In this document: positions 21,298 to 35,295 of the stretch, in pieces | Layout of the letters: each line of letters begins with the position of its first letter | Numbering within the stretch: the stretch's first letter is position 1 | Source: Pascua guehoae | Taxonomy: Eukaryota; Basidiomycota; Tremellomycetes; Trichosporonales; Trichosporonaceae | Reading direction: 5' to 3' | DNA length: 64,000 bases | NCBI GenBank assembly: GCA_001600415.1 | Contig: BCJX01000001.1 | Coordinates: 2,018,040 to 2,082,039, forward strand | Translations under genes and position numbers: made by a program | The notes under the pieces: generated by a model | What the model saw: the letters and a program-made list of their open reading frames with translations, nothing else | The model's database searches: none | What the model was told of the DNA's origin: nothing

Positions 21298-24200
21298 GGT
21301 GGGGGCTTTTTTCCGTGAGGGGGGCTTGTAGGTTCGATAAAGGGACCGTGGAACAAAGGACTGTACTGTGGACACGAACGATCAAACGAACGAATGTGAG
21401 CTTCAAGCTCGCGTGTAGACGGACGGACAAGAAGAAAGAGTAAAACTTACACGAAGGTGTCAGCTATATACGACGGGTACCGAGTCCGAGAGGGGGGGAC
21501 CGTGCCGAGGAGGAGGACCTAGCTGCAAAAGGGAACGTCGGGGCGAAAAAGAGAGTGATGGTCTGTGGTCGACGACAGGAAACTGGCGAAAGAGAGATGA
21601 GGTTGCGCGGATGAAAGAGTGTTAAACAATCAAAGAATCAAAGATACTGTAACGTAGTCGAGCAGGCTGCAGCATGCAGCGTGCAGCAAAGGGTCGACGA
21701 TGGAGAGAAGGGACTGGCCGCTGCAGGAAATGGGGTTGTTGACGAGGCGTTCGAACATCAGGTGGCTTATGGCTCAACAAACACCCATGTCTGTCCACCC
21801 GTCCGTTCGGGATGCGCGCGCAGATCGGATGCAACTTATGTCGCCGAGCGCGCCACCAGGGAACGAGTTGGACGCGCGCCTGCGCCACCACATTCTGCGC
21901 TCCAGGATTCCTCCGGATACGACCCTGCTGCCAGGCTGCGGCAGTGGTAGACTTCAGGAAAGCAATCGCTTCTGTTGTTGTGGTTGCGTTTGTTCGGGAG
22001 ACTGTGAATAAGGCGTCTAATTATGGAAGACGGCGCAAAACATGGCTGCGAGAACGTTTGCCCCGCCCCTGGACGCGACTGGTATCGTTTGGCAGCCGTT
22101 GCGGGCGCCATTCGCGCCGTTTGGGCACCTTTGTCGCGTGCAAACTTGGGTACCAGCTAAAATGGGGCGATGCGCAGTTCCTGGATGGCCCTGATTCATC
22201 CTGTGCCTCTCCTCCGACCTGGCTCGCACCAAGTCCAGACGTCCAGACGTTGTGAACCGGCCGCCAAACACCAAACCTTGGCGTCCCAACCAACCTTCGT
22301 CCCGACCTTCGTCATCGGAGAGTTTGTAAACATGTGCACAGGGCAGTTAACAGCAACCCCAAAACCCCCACCAAAGGGTGCGTCCACTTGACATGGACGA
22401 GCAGTTGGAAGACGAGCTCCACAATGCTAGGACATGCTAAGGGCCCGCCTAAAGCTTGGCGGTCGTCTCCCTTACAATCGGCATTGCCACACACTCAGAG
22501 CGGACCGCATGTTGGAGGCGTGGCTTATGCGTACTGCAAGTCGCTGGTAATTGGAGCTCGCCGCTGACGTTTGTCGTAACCGTCCATTGATGAAGAGGGA
22601 TTGTGCCTGCGGAGCTGTGTGAGGGCACAAGCCGCCCACTGCGACACTGCCCAACCTGCATACAGCTGCATGTCTTCAGTTCAGGAGGCACCCGTATTAC
22701 AACCGGAAGACAGAGGATCCGATCTCGGCGAGTCCCAGAGTCTGGACAATGCCTGTCGGTCCGAATGGTCCAAGCACTCGATCCGCACAGACCTCGACAA
22801 AGATCCTCAGAGTGGTCGTGCAGCGCAGCTAACGCAGTTGGATTTATCATCACGTCCGTGCGGCGCAGCAGTGTCCAACCACAGAACAATACCGAACAGT
22901 GTGCCGACTGGAGCAACCTGGCATGTATTTTTAGGCAGTGGCGGCAGGCCAGTACCTTTATGTCGTGCCATACTATGGACCTGCGATTGTACAGCGCAAG
23001 CATGTCGCCAGATCCAAACCACGCATACTGCGCACCGCAGCATGGCACGAGTGGCGCGTACGCGTCCGTCCCAACCCGACGTGCGTGGGTGGGGAACAGC
23101 TGAAAGCTGTCCTGTCGAGCTGGCTGTCCACACTCGCCACTGTGCTACAATGCGACGTACCCCGCCTGCCGCTCCAGCCACATTGAGCCGCACCGGCCGC
23201 GGACCTCGGAACTGACAGTAGTCGTGTTACACATGATGAGCCGCCGAGCCGATCCCAGTCAGCAGCATGGCTGTCGTCAACACCTTGGTGCTGGCTTGAT
23301 GCGTCGCTGCGCGTCAAAGGCGCGTTGGGGGTTTGGTGCAGTCAGGGCTCGACTGGGTGACCGCCCTGGACAGGCGGTGCCCTGAGTCATTGTTCAAACC
23401 TTGCCAGTTCCCTGGGTGGGCTTTCATGCATGCGGCACAGAAGTCGCTGTGATTCCCAGTGAAGCAGTGAAGGGGTGTTCTTGAGGAGACAATCTTGGTT
23501 CCAAGGGAGATCGCACGCTCGAAGTCTTTTACGCCACATCGCTGATCACTGAGCTTGCTCGTGTTTGTTTGTGTTTGTTTGATTGTTTGTTTGTTTGTTG
23601 TTTCGTGCCATGGACGTCATGACGTCGAGACGCCACGAGAGGTCGTGGCACGGAACACAATTCAACCATCCTAATTGTTTGCTGAGCATACTCCACTCTC
23701 GATGAGGGTGGAGGCAGCGCATGCAATGCAGGCAGCCTGAGCAGGGAGCTCAATGCACAATGCAGCAAGGGGACCTTGGAATGACCCCCTTTTCGGCCGT
23801 AAAGGGTGACTATATGCTCGCACGCTGGAATCAAATTCGGCAGAAGAGGGTGTCTTCTATCCACGACTACCGAGGCATGGGCAAGATGTCCGGTTCCGCA
23901 CATTCTCTCACAGCCCGCGTAGAGCGCGATGCGGACCAGACATGCGGAGGCTCAATCCCTCTTGTTCCCTTAAGCCAAGCGTCGGCCCCCAGCCGGCGCA
24001 TCGATACCACTGGATGTATGGCTTGTTCATGCCGCGGAGTTCCAAACAGGCCGACGCGTCGCGCGCATTTAAAAAGGCCAGTTGGCCAGTGAGGAGCTGT
24101 GAAACCGGGGTCCTCCAGGCGCCGTGCTCTGTTTGGTGGCTGGACATGTAGGGTGGCGCACGGTGGCAGGTGGCGTTTGTGACGCCACATGGTGTGGCGC

Positions 24201-27200
24201 ACGGGGCATGGGCGGCATGGGCGTTGGGTCTGTGGCGATATTGCGCACCAAACGAGGTGGTCATGGCCATTGCTTGGCGTCAAAAAATCGAGTGTGATCT
24301 TGTGACGCTCGATCTGGTGGCGTTGGGACTATGACCTGCGCGGTCGGGTGTGTCGCTTTTGCTCATGTACTGTGCCGGTATGTAGGGCCTCTTACAACGG
24401 TCGTCGGCGGCAGGGTGAGCCAGAGCCAGAGCGACCACTTTCCACCCACATCTCAGCCAGCACTGGAAGGCGTGAAAGGCATACCTCGGCGTCCCTGCGC
24501 CTTTCGCGCGGCCTTGCAATGCAAGCTGCACGGGGATCCTACAGACACATTTGGGGCGATGTTCTAGTGCCCCAAAATAGGGGATTGCTTAAACGGCAGG
24601 GTAGTAGCTCGATTAGGGCATGTCTTGGGTGGCCCAGACTATTTCTTCGGATGTTTCTCCTTTTCTTGGGTTCCAGTAGTCTGGATCCGCGGACGACATG
24701 GTTGTGTTTTGGGGTTGGAGATGCAAAGATCAGGAGTTGGGCCAAGCGCCACACCATGAACATGTAGGTCGGGCAGAGATGCCAGATGGAGATATCCCTT
24801 GCTCCTGTTCCTGTTGTGAGAGGCCGAGTATGGTGGTAAGGCCTCAATAGTGGGGGTGAACCTGGAGATGCAAATGATGTCTGATACTACATTCACGGCA
24901 GTACCACTGCACTATCAAACGCAAACCATGTGTTGGTGCCAAGGAAGCAGACCTCGGGGGATAACGCACAGTAGCATGTCCCGGGCAACACTGTCCAACT
25001 CTTCTTCGAGGCAGGTTGTCTGCCGACAGTGAACGGAACAATACAACGGGCTGATCCCGGCTTACCAGAACCCAGGTGGAAAGAGCTGGGTATGCTCCAG
25101 CCAGGGGCATGAGGGGACATGGGGACTGACATATACAGGCCACAGACCGATCACACCCCAGCATCTCTTTTGTGCGGATGGTACAATATTCCAGTCGCTT
25201 TACCGGTTCTGTTGCGCCACTAATGCCACCCACCCGTCGCCCTTTTAACGTGCACATCACCTCACTTGTTCTCTGTATAGGGGTGCACAACTTGCGTACG
25301 TTTATTGTCAACTCTTGCTGTTTTTATAGCCCTTTGGCATTGTTGCTCGCTGTCCATTACTTGTGTCTTTGTGATCATCGACTCCTGTCAAGGTTTTTCT
25401 CACCGGGAAGAGGAGGGAGTTCAACCAGTGCTCCGCACAATGTCACGCCCCCAACCCCATTATCCATCCGCCCAGTCCCAATCACACTCACGAAGAAACA
25501 CTTCGGAACCGATATGGCACGAGACACGGCGTATGCCAAATGGTGACAACCCGGGTCCAACGCGCTTATCAGTGTGATTCCCCATCATTTCGTCAAGCCA
25601 GGCGTCAACTGAAGTGCCTGTTACGCCCATATGACTGCCATACCACGCCGCCCTGTTTCCAACACGTTTCTGGACAGAAACCCAACTACCAATGTCCCGC
25701 AGCGCCCGTCTGGGAAGCATTGTGCCAGCTGCCAACGCCGTCTATATTTCGTGAGTAGTATACTGCCATACGCATCATGTACATCATAAAGCTCCATCAA
25801 CAGGCACAGTACAGTTGGCAGATGGTCTAAAGCGGGAATTGTCAGCCGGTACCCGTCCCCAGACTATTCTGTGGCCACTCGGGAAATAATATAGGTGCAC
25901 TCGTGTACGAATAGGAGAAACGCTCACACCGTCCTGCCCGTCCAAGGCCCCGGGCTCGGGGGATACCCCACTTGGCTCAACGCGCGCTGGGGCACTGGGC
26001 AGATCTCGCTAGCCGTGCGCCGCGGCCTCCAAAAACGGCAGGGGACGGCATCCCCACGCTGTCGTGGTTCTGGCATCCCTCCGGAGGTTTCGAGTCCATG
26101 GTGGCTACTGAAAGGCGGGCACGCCGCACGGCCATCGCACGAGTTAACCAACGGAACGACGGGCAACTCGCGGGGGCAATGACACACGGTCGAGCTGAGC
26201 AAGACAACGCGACGTATTGCTTCTGGCATCAACCAGGGACGGAACACGGATGCTGTGCACTCACCAATCGTCCAGCTGTGGGTCGGAATATGGGCTACGA
26301 GTTTTCCGGACGGGCATGTGGCTGCCCTAGCGGCATATCCGGGGTCGACAACGTCCTATGTCATGACACGGCGGGGAGGTTTGTGTGGTTTATCGGCGTG
26401 TAGGGTCTACCTCGTGTGCGTGCGTCTTGATCATCGGCGGCTCGACCACGGCCCTGTGTCGGGCCAGGTGCTACTTCTCATGGGATGTCGCAGTTTACTG
26501 TCGGTAGGATGTTGCTCGCTTGACGGAGTTCTCCCCTTGGCCATCAGGACAAGCTCCCTCGGCAGGCTGAGGGGATATACTTTTGCGGGGATTCAACGGC
26601 GCACTCGTGCCGTGTACGATCAGCCCCAGTGGAACTGGGGAGCGTGAGGTTTGTCCCACCACACTCGGAAGCGTCGGTTGTATATTTCTGACACCGCTCA
26701 GATTCTTCTGGAAAGGGTTTGCCGCTCTGCGTCGTGTGGATCTTTCGCCAGAGCCAAAGGGCTACACGGAGCCGAGATCAGGTATCAGTTTGCGCCTCCT
26801 AACATCGATAGCAGTCTGACACAATTGCAGCATCACGCCGGGGGACGGAACTTCCACCAGGTCAAGCCGAACCTCTTGAATAGCGACGCAATGGTGGCCG
26901 CGGAAGAGGAAAATGAGGTCCACGTTGAGCAGTGTCCGACACCGACGTGCCCGACATGTTTCCCTTTGCCTTCTTGGGACTACCGGGCGTCTTGGTCGGG
27001 CTCGTACTGGCCCGTACTCGGACTCGGACTCGCAGCCTTGGCGCCACCTGCGTGCTTGCCCGACTCGTGGAGCGCTTGGCCAGGGTGTAGTGCGCGCCGC
27101 AGCTCATGGGACGGCAGCTTGGTAGAATGCTCGTATTCGCGGAATGCCGAGAAAGGAGTCGCAGGCCGCAGAGCAGTCGACATTGTTGGTTTGTGAGAGT

Positions 27201-27311
27201 TGAAACACGAGGTCAGTTAGTATCCATGGCCATTCCCTGTTAGCCAATGTCAAACGGGCCCATACATGCGCGACACGCCCACGAGCACTGTAGGTACACG
27301 TCTATAGTCAT
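21298..27311. other. Large (6-kb) interval without a recognisable gene
   Basis: Between the secreted-protein gene and VMS1. Open frames up to about 200 codons exist on both strands (for example 22601-23215 plus, 22449-23048 minus, 26651-27196 plus), but they overlap each other antisense, have unbiased composition and show no domain. The first 300 bases are the promoter/leader of the secreted protein gene. A (GTTT)n tract lies at 23561-23604. It may include decayed genes, a lineage-specific gene or an unannotated non-coding transcript. Confidence 0.5.
23561..23604. repeat. GTTT simple repeat
   Basis: Run of GTTT/TGTTT units, slightly imperfect, about 44 bp. Confidence 0.85.
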
Positions 27312-29321
27312 CTACTTGAATCTCGCCTCTGCGGCCCTTGCGCGGCGCTCCCGCTCGATCTGCATGCGCATCTCTGGGCTCAGACCCGCAAGGCTGGTCT
27401 CGGCCCCGCGCCCGCCGAGCTTTTGCGGGCCCGTGGACCGGGGGAGACCGAGGCTGGCAAATGCCGGCTGGGGCTGGTTCTTCTTTTCCTGCTCCTCGCG
27501 CTCGCGCTCCTTTGCCGCCTCTGCCTCGCGCGCGCGCTCGCGCTCGCGCATCTTATCGCGGAGCCCGCGCCGGCGCTCGGCCTTGCGTGCGCCCTGCTCG
27601 GCCTCGGCCTCCTCGCTGAGGCCCGAGGGCACGTGGGCGGCGGCCCAGTCGTGCCACTCGGGGTGGTCGTGCGCGACGCGGCGGAAAATATTGCGCACAC
27701 CCTTGCCGGCCGAGAGGTCGTAGGCGCGCTTGCCGCTGTTGTCGTCGAGTGGGGCCGTCGGGTCCAGACGCGCCTCGGTGAGGAGGTAGCGCAGGACGTC
27801 CTCCTGGCCCGCGGCGGCCGCGACGCCCAGCATGTCGGGCCCCACTTCGGACGTGTAGCGCGCCACAAACGGGCGGAGGGCGTCGAGACGTCCCTTCTTG
27901 ACCATGTCGGCCAAGCGGCGCTGCCGGTCCAGGCGGGCCTCTTCCTCGGGGGACAGCTTGGGCACTGCGGGTGCCGCAACGGGCGTGGGGGTGGGGGTAG
28001 GCTTGGCGACCGCCTGCTTCTTGGGCTGGAGCGAGGCAATGTATGCCTCGTCCTGCGCCGCCAGCGCCGACTCGGACAGGTGCGAGACCTTGACCCGTGT
28101 CAGCTCGTGCCAGCACCGCAACAGTTCCTGCTGCGTCGGACGCCGCGTCGAGAATGGGAATGTGCGGATCCGGTCGTCCGACTTGTCCAGCACGGCGCCG
28201 TCGTAGCCCCAAAAGCTCTTCTTGCCGTGTGTGCTCGCTCGCACAAAGATGCACTCGGCCAACTGCAGGTCCTCCTCCCACTCGGTCATGAGTGCGCGGA
28301 TCTCCTCCTGCAGCGCCTGTTCGCCGTACCGACGCAGCATCGCACCCGCCGATACCGCCTTGGACTTTGCATTGTCGTTGAGCGCCTGCGAGCCACCCTG
28401 CTTCTTACGCGCTGAACACGGGGTCAGATACATTCCCAGTGTGGTTGGTGCTCGCAAAACTCACTCGTGTACCGGTGGAACGTCTTGTGTCGAAGCACAC
28501 GCACGTCGCCTGCGCCCTTGACGTCTTGCCGCTCGCTCTTCCCGCGCGGCCGCAGGCTGACAATCATACCGGCGAAATGGCCACCCGCGACCATGAGCAG
28601 TGCGATCCGCCGCTCCTCCTCGTCCTCGACTGGCGGACCGAGCTGCAGCCGCCGCAGTTCCTGGAGGTAGTCGCCCGCCGTCGTCAGCGTCGGGAAGAGC
28701 GCACGGTGCACGCCAAACTGTGTGTCGGCTGGTAGACTGAGGGACGCCGGTGCGCCCACGGCATTGAACCAGATGACAGCCGTTCGGAGCTGCGCGCGCC
28801 TTCGGAGGTCGGCGAGCTCGGCCTCCTCATCCGAGTCAACTTCGCCTTCGCCTGGCGTTTCGGTAATCTTTGCCTTCTTCTTGAGCAGTCGTGTGATGCG
28901 TGAGTCTGACGAGCCCGACGATGATGACGAAGCAGATCCAGAAATGCTTGACACACCTGCCGTCAGCATACAGTGCAACACAGTGTATTAACTCACCCTC
29001 GACCATGCCCTCCCACTCGTCTGCACCCACGGCCTTGCCCTGCTGCAGCCTCGCCTTGGTGTTGTACCTGTGCCAGTCCGACTTGAAGTGTGCGCGTTGC
29101 TCCTCGGGGGTCTCAAATGACGCGCCGGGACATGTCTGGCATCCGAAACCCGACGAGGATGCAGCAGTCGAGGACGGAGCTTCTGTCGCCACCTCTGGTG
29201 TCGCCGTACGAGATGGTTCTGCTTGGGCCTGGATGGAACGGACCGTCAGTGAGCCGAGCAGCTCGGGCGGGATTGAATAGACGCTCATGGGTCGGCTCAG
29301 AATGGTGGACTGTTGGGACAT
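27312..29321 (-). CDS. VMS1: Vms1/ANKZF1-type peptidyl-tRNA hydrolase of ribosome quality control
   Basis: Three exons on the minus strand: 29321-28997, 28956-28465, 28411-27312; 1917 nt, 638 residues, as expected for Vms1. The N-terminus carries a C2H2-like finger (C61, C64, H78, H84: CQTCPGASFETPEEQRAHFK...DWHRYN). Then comes the VLRF1 (eRF1-like) domain, ending HFAGMIVSLRP...VLRHKTFHRYTTRKKQGGSQ, in which the GSQ glutamine (about Q281) corresponds to the family's catalytic Gln. An ankyrin-repeat segment follows (LGVAAAAGQEDVLRYLLTEA, DDNSGKRAYDLSAGKGVRNI) and an Arg/Ala/Glu-rich helix of the VCP-interacting-motif type near the C-terminus. In the family, Vms1 releases stalled nascent chains from 60S-peptidyl-tRNA by cleaving the tRNA CCA end, and it recruits Cdc48. 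Introns are 40 and 53 nt, and intron 2 falls just ahead of the GGSQ loop. Confidence 0.93.
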
Positions 29322-29784
29322 GGTGTCCAGAGGATCGTAGGTTGAGGCCGGTAGAGATAGAGAGAGAGAGATGTTGAGATGTTGGGGGATTGAGAAAAGC
29401 TGACGAGGTATAGATGCCGGCGCTGTTATTGTTGTTGCTCACGATTCAACCGTCCAGACTTTCGAGTCGCATCATTATTCAGAAAACGCGCCAGGGGGGA
29501 CGAGGTGACGAGGTGAGACGACGTCACAAGCGTTTGGGAAAGCGCATTTTGGCAAAGTGAGCCTGACGTGGCGTTCCGCGTACGCGGTGCGAGCCTGACA
29601 CGTGGCGGGGCCGTGTACCGCTCGGATCCGTGGTGCGGTGGATGGTGCTGCGCTGTGCAGAACCTAGAGCGTATACCCACCCGCGATTCATTCGCAGCGC
29701 CTCCATTCATTTAACTGCATCTTTATCCATTCTCATCTTTCTCTCCATCTTTCCACCTTTATCCCCCCCGAAACCACATTCACA
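29322..29784. promoter_or_regulatory. Divergent promoter VMS1 / calmodulin
   Basis: 463 bp between start codons. The calmodulin side is a pyrimidine-rich leader (TTTATCC, CTTTCTCTCC) ending CACAATGG. A GA-rich run is at 29350-29370. No TATA box was identified. Confidence 0.55.
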
Positions 29785-31163
<1,379 letters not shown>

Positions 31164-32910
31164 GAACCAACTGTGGCATGACGGGCAGAGGAGGCACGGC
31201 GAATAACAATAGTCGAGAGATGTAAACTTTGGCTCTAGCAGTGTGCGGTGTGTTGAGTGGGTGCTTCAGCTGTGACATTGTTGGACATGGCCTCCGTATC
31301 TGATGTTGGACGGGACCACACTGGCACCGCCGCCAATCCAGCGCTCATCACTTTGTGCCTAGAGCCTAGGTCGAGTGCACCACAGAGGGGCGTGTGCCTC
31401 GATCGCGTTGAGCCTGCAGGTTAGTGGCAGCCTGGAGTCGTGGGTGTCCACTCGGTGGTGGTCGGTTGCAAAGGAGGCGATGCTCCGCGGGAGAACGTGG
31501 CAGAACGTGGCAGCATGGTAGCAGGCTGAATGGAGCTTGCACGAGTGAACTTGAGGATGGGTTCCTCACCCCACCAGAGTCTCAGGGCCAACCCTCTGGG
31601 GGTTAGGCTACGTCATTGGGACAAGATCAACAACCAACGGGCGTCATGCATTCACACCGAGTGTGACACCAAAGTGCAAAGGGGCGAAGGGCGGCACAAC
31701 ACGGCGGCAGGCCGCCGCGCCGCGCGCGCCTATCTATAGCTTGGCACTGGGACTTCTCTAGCGCCTTTGGCTGCTGCGGCGCTTTGACAGTTCGGTCGGC
31801 CCGGAGTTTTCCTCAATTGTGCTTCCGCCAGCTACCTCCACACCTTCCCCCCCACGCGCTCACGCGCCCACGCGCCTATGCAACTGACGCAGCAGTGTTC
31901 CTCTCCCTGACCCTGCTGTTGCCCCATTGTGGGTTTCCCTGAGCTGATACGCCGGGGTGCTCACGATACGCATGGACACGTTTGCTATCATGTCATCATG
32001 GTCGTCGCCAGGCTGCAGGCTGGACAGGCTGGATAGCAGAGATACCGTTTCGGAGCTCCCATGTGCCTCCGTCACGCCCTTTGGCCCCTGTGCCCCAATT
32101 GCCCATGACCAGCCTGCCATCCTGCGTCCTCGCCCACCAGACTTGCTTTCCGAAGGCATCGCCCGGCGGCAATGGCCCCCCCCCCCCGGGACTCTGTATC
32201 GTGTGAGCCAAGTTTCGCCGGGCAAACCCTGGGTTGGTGGTGGACCCGTTTCAACACTGCATCGCATCGCACCCCAGAAACTGACCGACATGACTGGATC
32301 GCTGGCCATGGCATCGGTGAATCGCTCGCCCTCCCTGCTCTGCTCTGCTCCACTGCTGTTGCTCTGCTCCTGATCGGCTCTTCTCCAAGCCCCTCTTGTT
32401 CTTGGCCTTCCCTTGGACGTCTATGCAGGTGCCCCAGATTACCCACCCCCGGTGCATGCCCCGCTGGCCCCCTTCCCCCATCCCCATCCCATCCGCCCCA
32501 TCGCGCCTTTAAATATGATGCCACGTAACACTCTTCTTCGATACGCTCTTCCTCTCACTGTAGCAGTAATCGCTCTTCTCACCTACAAACACCTCTGCGA
32601 GGTCCCACTCTTATCCACACCACCAAAACACACCCACTGTGAGTCACTCGTCCACGCTGCCACTGCCGCCGGCAACGTCACACATGCACGTGTCGACAGG
32701 GGAGGCCTCACACGCCGTCGTCGCCGTCGTCGTGTGCTTGTGGTTGTGGCTGGACGACATTACTTGGGTTGGACGACCGGCGCCGCCCTGTACTGTCCTC
32801 CTTTGCATAGCCTTTCCACCCCACCCCCTCCCCCTCCCTACCACCCCACATTCCTCCACACCTAGAACACACGCCTGAACCCAAGCTCACATCGCCAGCC
32901 CGATCCAAAA
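31164..32910. other. Intergenic, 1.7 kb
   Basis: Calmodulin 3' flank and upstream region of the polyol dehydrogenase. It contains a C(12) tract at 32176-32187 and a TTTAAATATG sequence near 32510 that could be a TATA element about 400 bp from the dehydrogenase start. Small overlapping ORFs on both strands have no support. Confidence 0.5.
32176..32187. repeat. Poly-C(12) tract
   Basis: Uninterrupted run of 12 C in the intergenic region upstream of the polyol dehydrogenase. Confidence 0.95.
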
Positions 32911-34470
32911 ATGGTTTCCGGCGACATGAAGGCTCTCGTCTACGACGAGGTACGTCTTGCCTGTTCCCCCAGCGAGGACACTGCTCATCCGTAGCCCCGC
33001 AACTTCTCGGTCAAGACTGTGCCTATCCCCCAGATCGCCGACGACGAGGTTCTCCTCAAGGGTGAGTCATGCTCGGCGAGTTGTTCCGGATCGCGCCCAA
33101 GAGGTACCCGGGTAGATGAGTTTGCCTAGGTGGAGCTGGAACCCACATCTCGCATGGAACACACACTAACATCGCAGTCATCATCTGTGGCTTCTGTGGA
33201 ACAGACGTGAGTGCTCCGCCGCTCCCCGGGTCGTCCGTGTGCGATTACGATAGCTGACCCTCGCAGGGACACATCCACGAGGTGAGTGGGTGGCTTGGCG
33301 CGTGGCGCCGTACCAACGCCGTACCAACGCCCTTGCAACGCCCATCGGGCGCCGCCCGTTGGACGCCGAGCCGGAGATTGCCCTTAGGGGGCGCTGTGAT
33401 AGGTCGCATGCTGACACGCAACAGGGTGACTTCAACCCCAGGTTCCCTGTGAGTATTGATACGGGACCCCGGTAGACTGCCAGCCGCTGACGTGAAGCTC
33501 ATTCCCGGCCACGAGGCTGTCGGCGAGGTCGTCGAGATGGGCTCCAAGGTCGAGGGCTTTGAGATTGGTGACCGCGTCGCTGCCGACGTCGGCAGTGAGT
33601 CATACCCAAGCTGAGGTCCCCACGACGCGCTGACCCTCCCAGTCCAGTGTGGCCACTGCCACTACTGCCGCCGCGGCCAGACGCTCATGTGCGAGAACAT
33701 GCTCGCGGCGGGTGTCCAGTCGGACGGCGGCTTTGCCGAGTACATCAAGTACCCGTTCTACAAGTGTTACAAGATCTTCAACCTCTCGGACGAGGAGGCG
33801 ACGCTCCTTGAGCCCGCCTCGTGCGCTGTCCACGGCATGGACAAGCTCGACATGCCGTTTGGCGCAAACGTCCTCCTCATCGGCGCGGGCCCAACCGGTC
33901 TTATCCTCGCTCAGCTCATGAAGGTGGGTCGTGCAAACACGGTTGCATACACTTGGAACAAGTTGCAGTGGCTTACTCGTACAGATTGGTGGCGCCGCCA
34001 AGGTCACGATTGCGGCCAACAAGGGTATCAAGATGGACCTCGCACGCCAGATTGGCGCTGCCGACGAGTACATTGACCTGGACCGCCAGAACGCCGACGC
34101 ACAGTGGGAGCAGATCAAGAAGGACAACCCGTACGGCTTTGACGTTGTTGCCGAGTGCACGGGTGTCGAAAAGATTGTCAACGACTCGATCAACTATGTC
34201 GCCCGCGGCGGCACGCTGCTCGTCTACGGCGTGTACGAGGACTCTGCACGCGTGGCGTGGCCCCCGTCCAAGATCTTTGGCGACGAGATTCGCATCATTG
34301 GCTCGTTCTCCCAGGTCTTCTGCTTCCCCCGTGCCGTCGCCCTCCTCGACTCGGGCAAGATCAACGTCAAGGGCATGGTCACCGACGTCTTCACGCTCGA
34401 CCAGTGGCAGGAGGCCCTCGACAAGATGAACTCGCGCAAGGCGCTCAAGATTGCCATCCGCCCCAACTAG
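32911..34470 (+). CDS. Zinc-dependent medium-chain polyol dehydrogenase (D-arabinitol dehydrogenase-like)
   Basis: Eight exons: 32911-32949, 32995-33061, 33178-33206, 33267-33281 (15 nt), 33425-33448, 33498-33594, 33643-33923, 33985-34470; 1038 nt, 345 residues. It shows the MDR zinc-enzyme pattern: catalytic ligands C42 (CGFCGTDGH), H63 and E64 ([13 protein letters not shown]); four structural-zinc cysteines C93, C96, C99 and C107 ([17 protein letters not shown]); a Rossmann motif [14 protein letters not shown]; and the [11 protein letters not shown] strand. The N-terminus [20 protein letters not shown] resembles fungal NAD(P)-dependent D-arabinitol dehydrogenases; L-arabinitol or sorbitol dehydrogenase is the alternative. 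The likely role is cytosolic interconversion of pentitols or hexitols with ketoses. The first six exons encode the catalytic domain in pieces as short as 15 nt, while the nucleotide-binding half is nearly unbroken. Confidence 0.9.
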
Positions 34471-35199
34471 GATGAGGCGCCGGGCGCTCTGGGCTCCGAT
34501 TCGGAGCGCGCGGCAAAACGCGCAAAGGTTGATTAAAACGAACGCGGGCGGTTTCGGTAGTAGTCGCGAGTCACATGTTCATTAGACGCCATGGAAATGT
34601 AGCAAGTTGAACTGTTTGGGCGCGATCGGGTGCGGGGGGAAAAGCAAGTTGAAATGGCTTGGGGTCGGGGGTGGACACGAGGGGTAGTGCGGCGGACAAG
34701 GTGGATTCATGGTTGCAAGCGGTAGTCGTGGTGATCAACAGACGGGTGATGAGGTCGATGCTGTAAAAAGAAAATATGTCCAGTCGACTATCGACGTGGT
34801 CCCGACACAGACTCGGGTATATATCTGAGATATACACCACGGGATCCGGACCGACTCCAGTATATCTGATAGATATACACGACGAGATCCGGACCCACTG
34901 CCGGTATATCTGCCAGATAGACACCGACTCTGGGGCCGCTTGGTGCCTCGTTGTCGCGACCGTGGGTTCCTAGTACACACCAGTCGACACGCATCTTCGT
35001 GCCAGGACCGCTCCCGGGACATGGGAACTGATGGCTACCGCTTACTGACGAACAAAGGTGACAGACCAAAGCGCAATGGCACTCTGTCAAGGTTAAGGTG
35101 GGAGGGGGAAGCGGCGACTTTTGAGATTGTGGAGCGGAAGTTGTTTCCTGTGAAGGCTGGACACACCACATAAGCATAAACTGAGGTTAATGTTGTAAA
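34471..35199. other. Intergenic between polyol dehydrogenase and tRNA-Asp
   Basis: About 730 bp holding the dehydrogenase 3' flank and the palindromic tandem repeat described separately. No coding sequence is seen. Confidence 0.5.
34814..34930. repeat. About 44-bp tandem repeat with an internal palindrome, 2.6 copies
   Basis: Each unit begins with TATATCTGA(T)AGATATA-type dyad symmetry followed by GATCCGGACC(G/C)ACT. Unit 1 starts near 34816, unit 2 at 34860 and a partial unit 3 at 34903. In unit 3 the dyad is degraded to TATATCTGCCAGATAGA. The unit end is GC-rich and the dyad AT-rich, suggesting hairpins or a protein-binding array. Confidence 0.8.
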
Positions 35200-35286
35200 T
35201 CTCTGTTCGTATATCGGTTAGTATGCTCGCTTGTCATTTAGTAACTAAATGCGCGGGAGAGCGGAGTTCGACTCTCCGACAGAGAG
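35200..35286 (+). tRNA. tRNA-Asp (anticodon GTC) with a 15-nt intron
   Basis: The acceptor TCTCTGT/ACAGAGA is perfect, with discriminator G. The D-arm is GTAT-ATCGGTTA-GTAT. The anticodon stem CTCGC pairs with GCGGG (one T-G), and the loop TTGTCA + C gives GTC (Asp). The intron TTTAGTAACTAAATG sits after position 37. The T-arm CGGAG-TTCGACT-CTCCG is perfect. Mature length 72 nt before CCA addition. All invariant positions (T8, T33, TTCG in the T-loop) are present. Box A and box B are intact. Confidence 0.94.
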
Positions 35287-35290
35287 ATTC

Positions 35291-35295
35291 TTTTT
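35291..35295 (+). terminator. Pol III T5 terminator of tRNA-Asp
   Basis: TTTTT begins 5 nt after the tRNA 3' end, the usual arrangement for RNA polymerase III. Confidence 0.8.

Noticed and set aside
20200..21318. 372-codon plus-strand Gly/Arg-rich ORF
   Set aside because: Reverse complement of the Ser/Pro/Ala-rich stalk of the secreted protein; composition is a mirror of that repeat.
22449..23215. Overlapping 199- and 204-codon ORFs on opposite strands
   Set aside because: Neither has codon bias, domain or splice-site support; mutual antisense overlap suggests chance.
31860..32528. Overlapping ORFs of about 120-150 codons on both strands
   Set aside because: Short, mutually antisense, crossing a C12 tract, with no domain; likely chance in GC-rich intergenic DNA.
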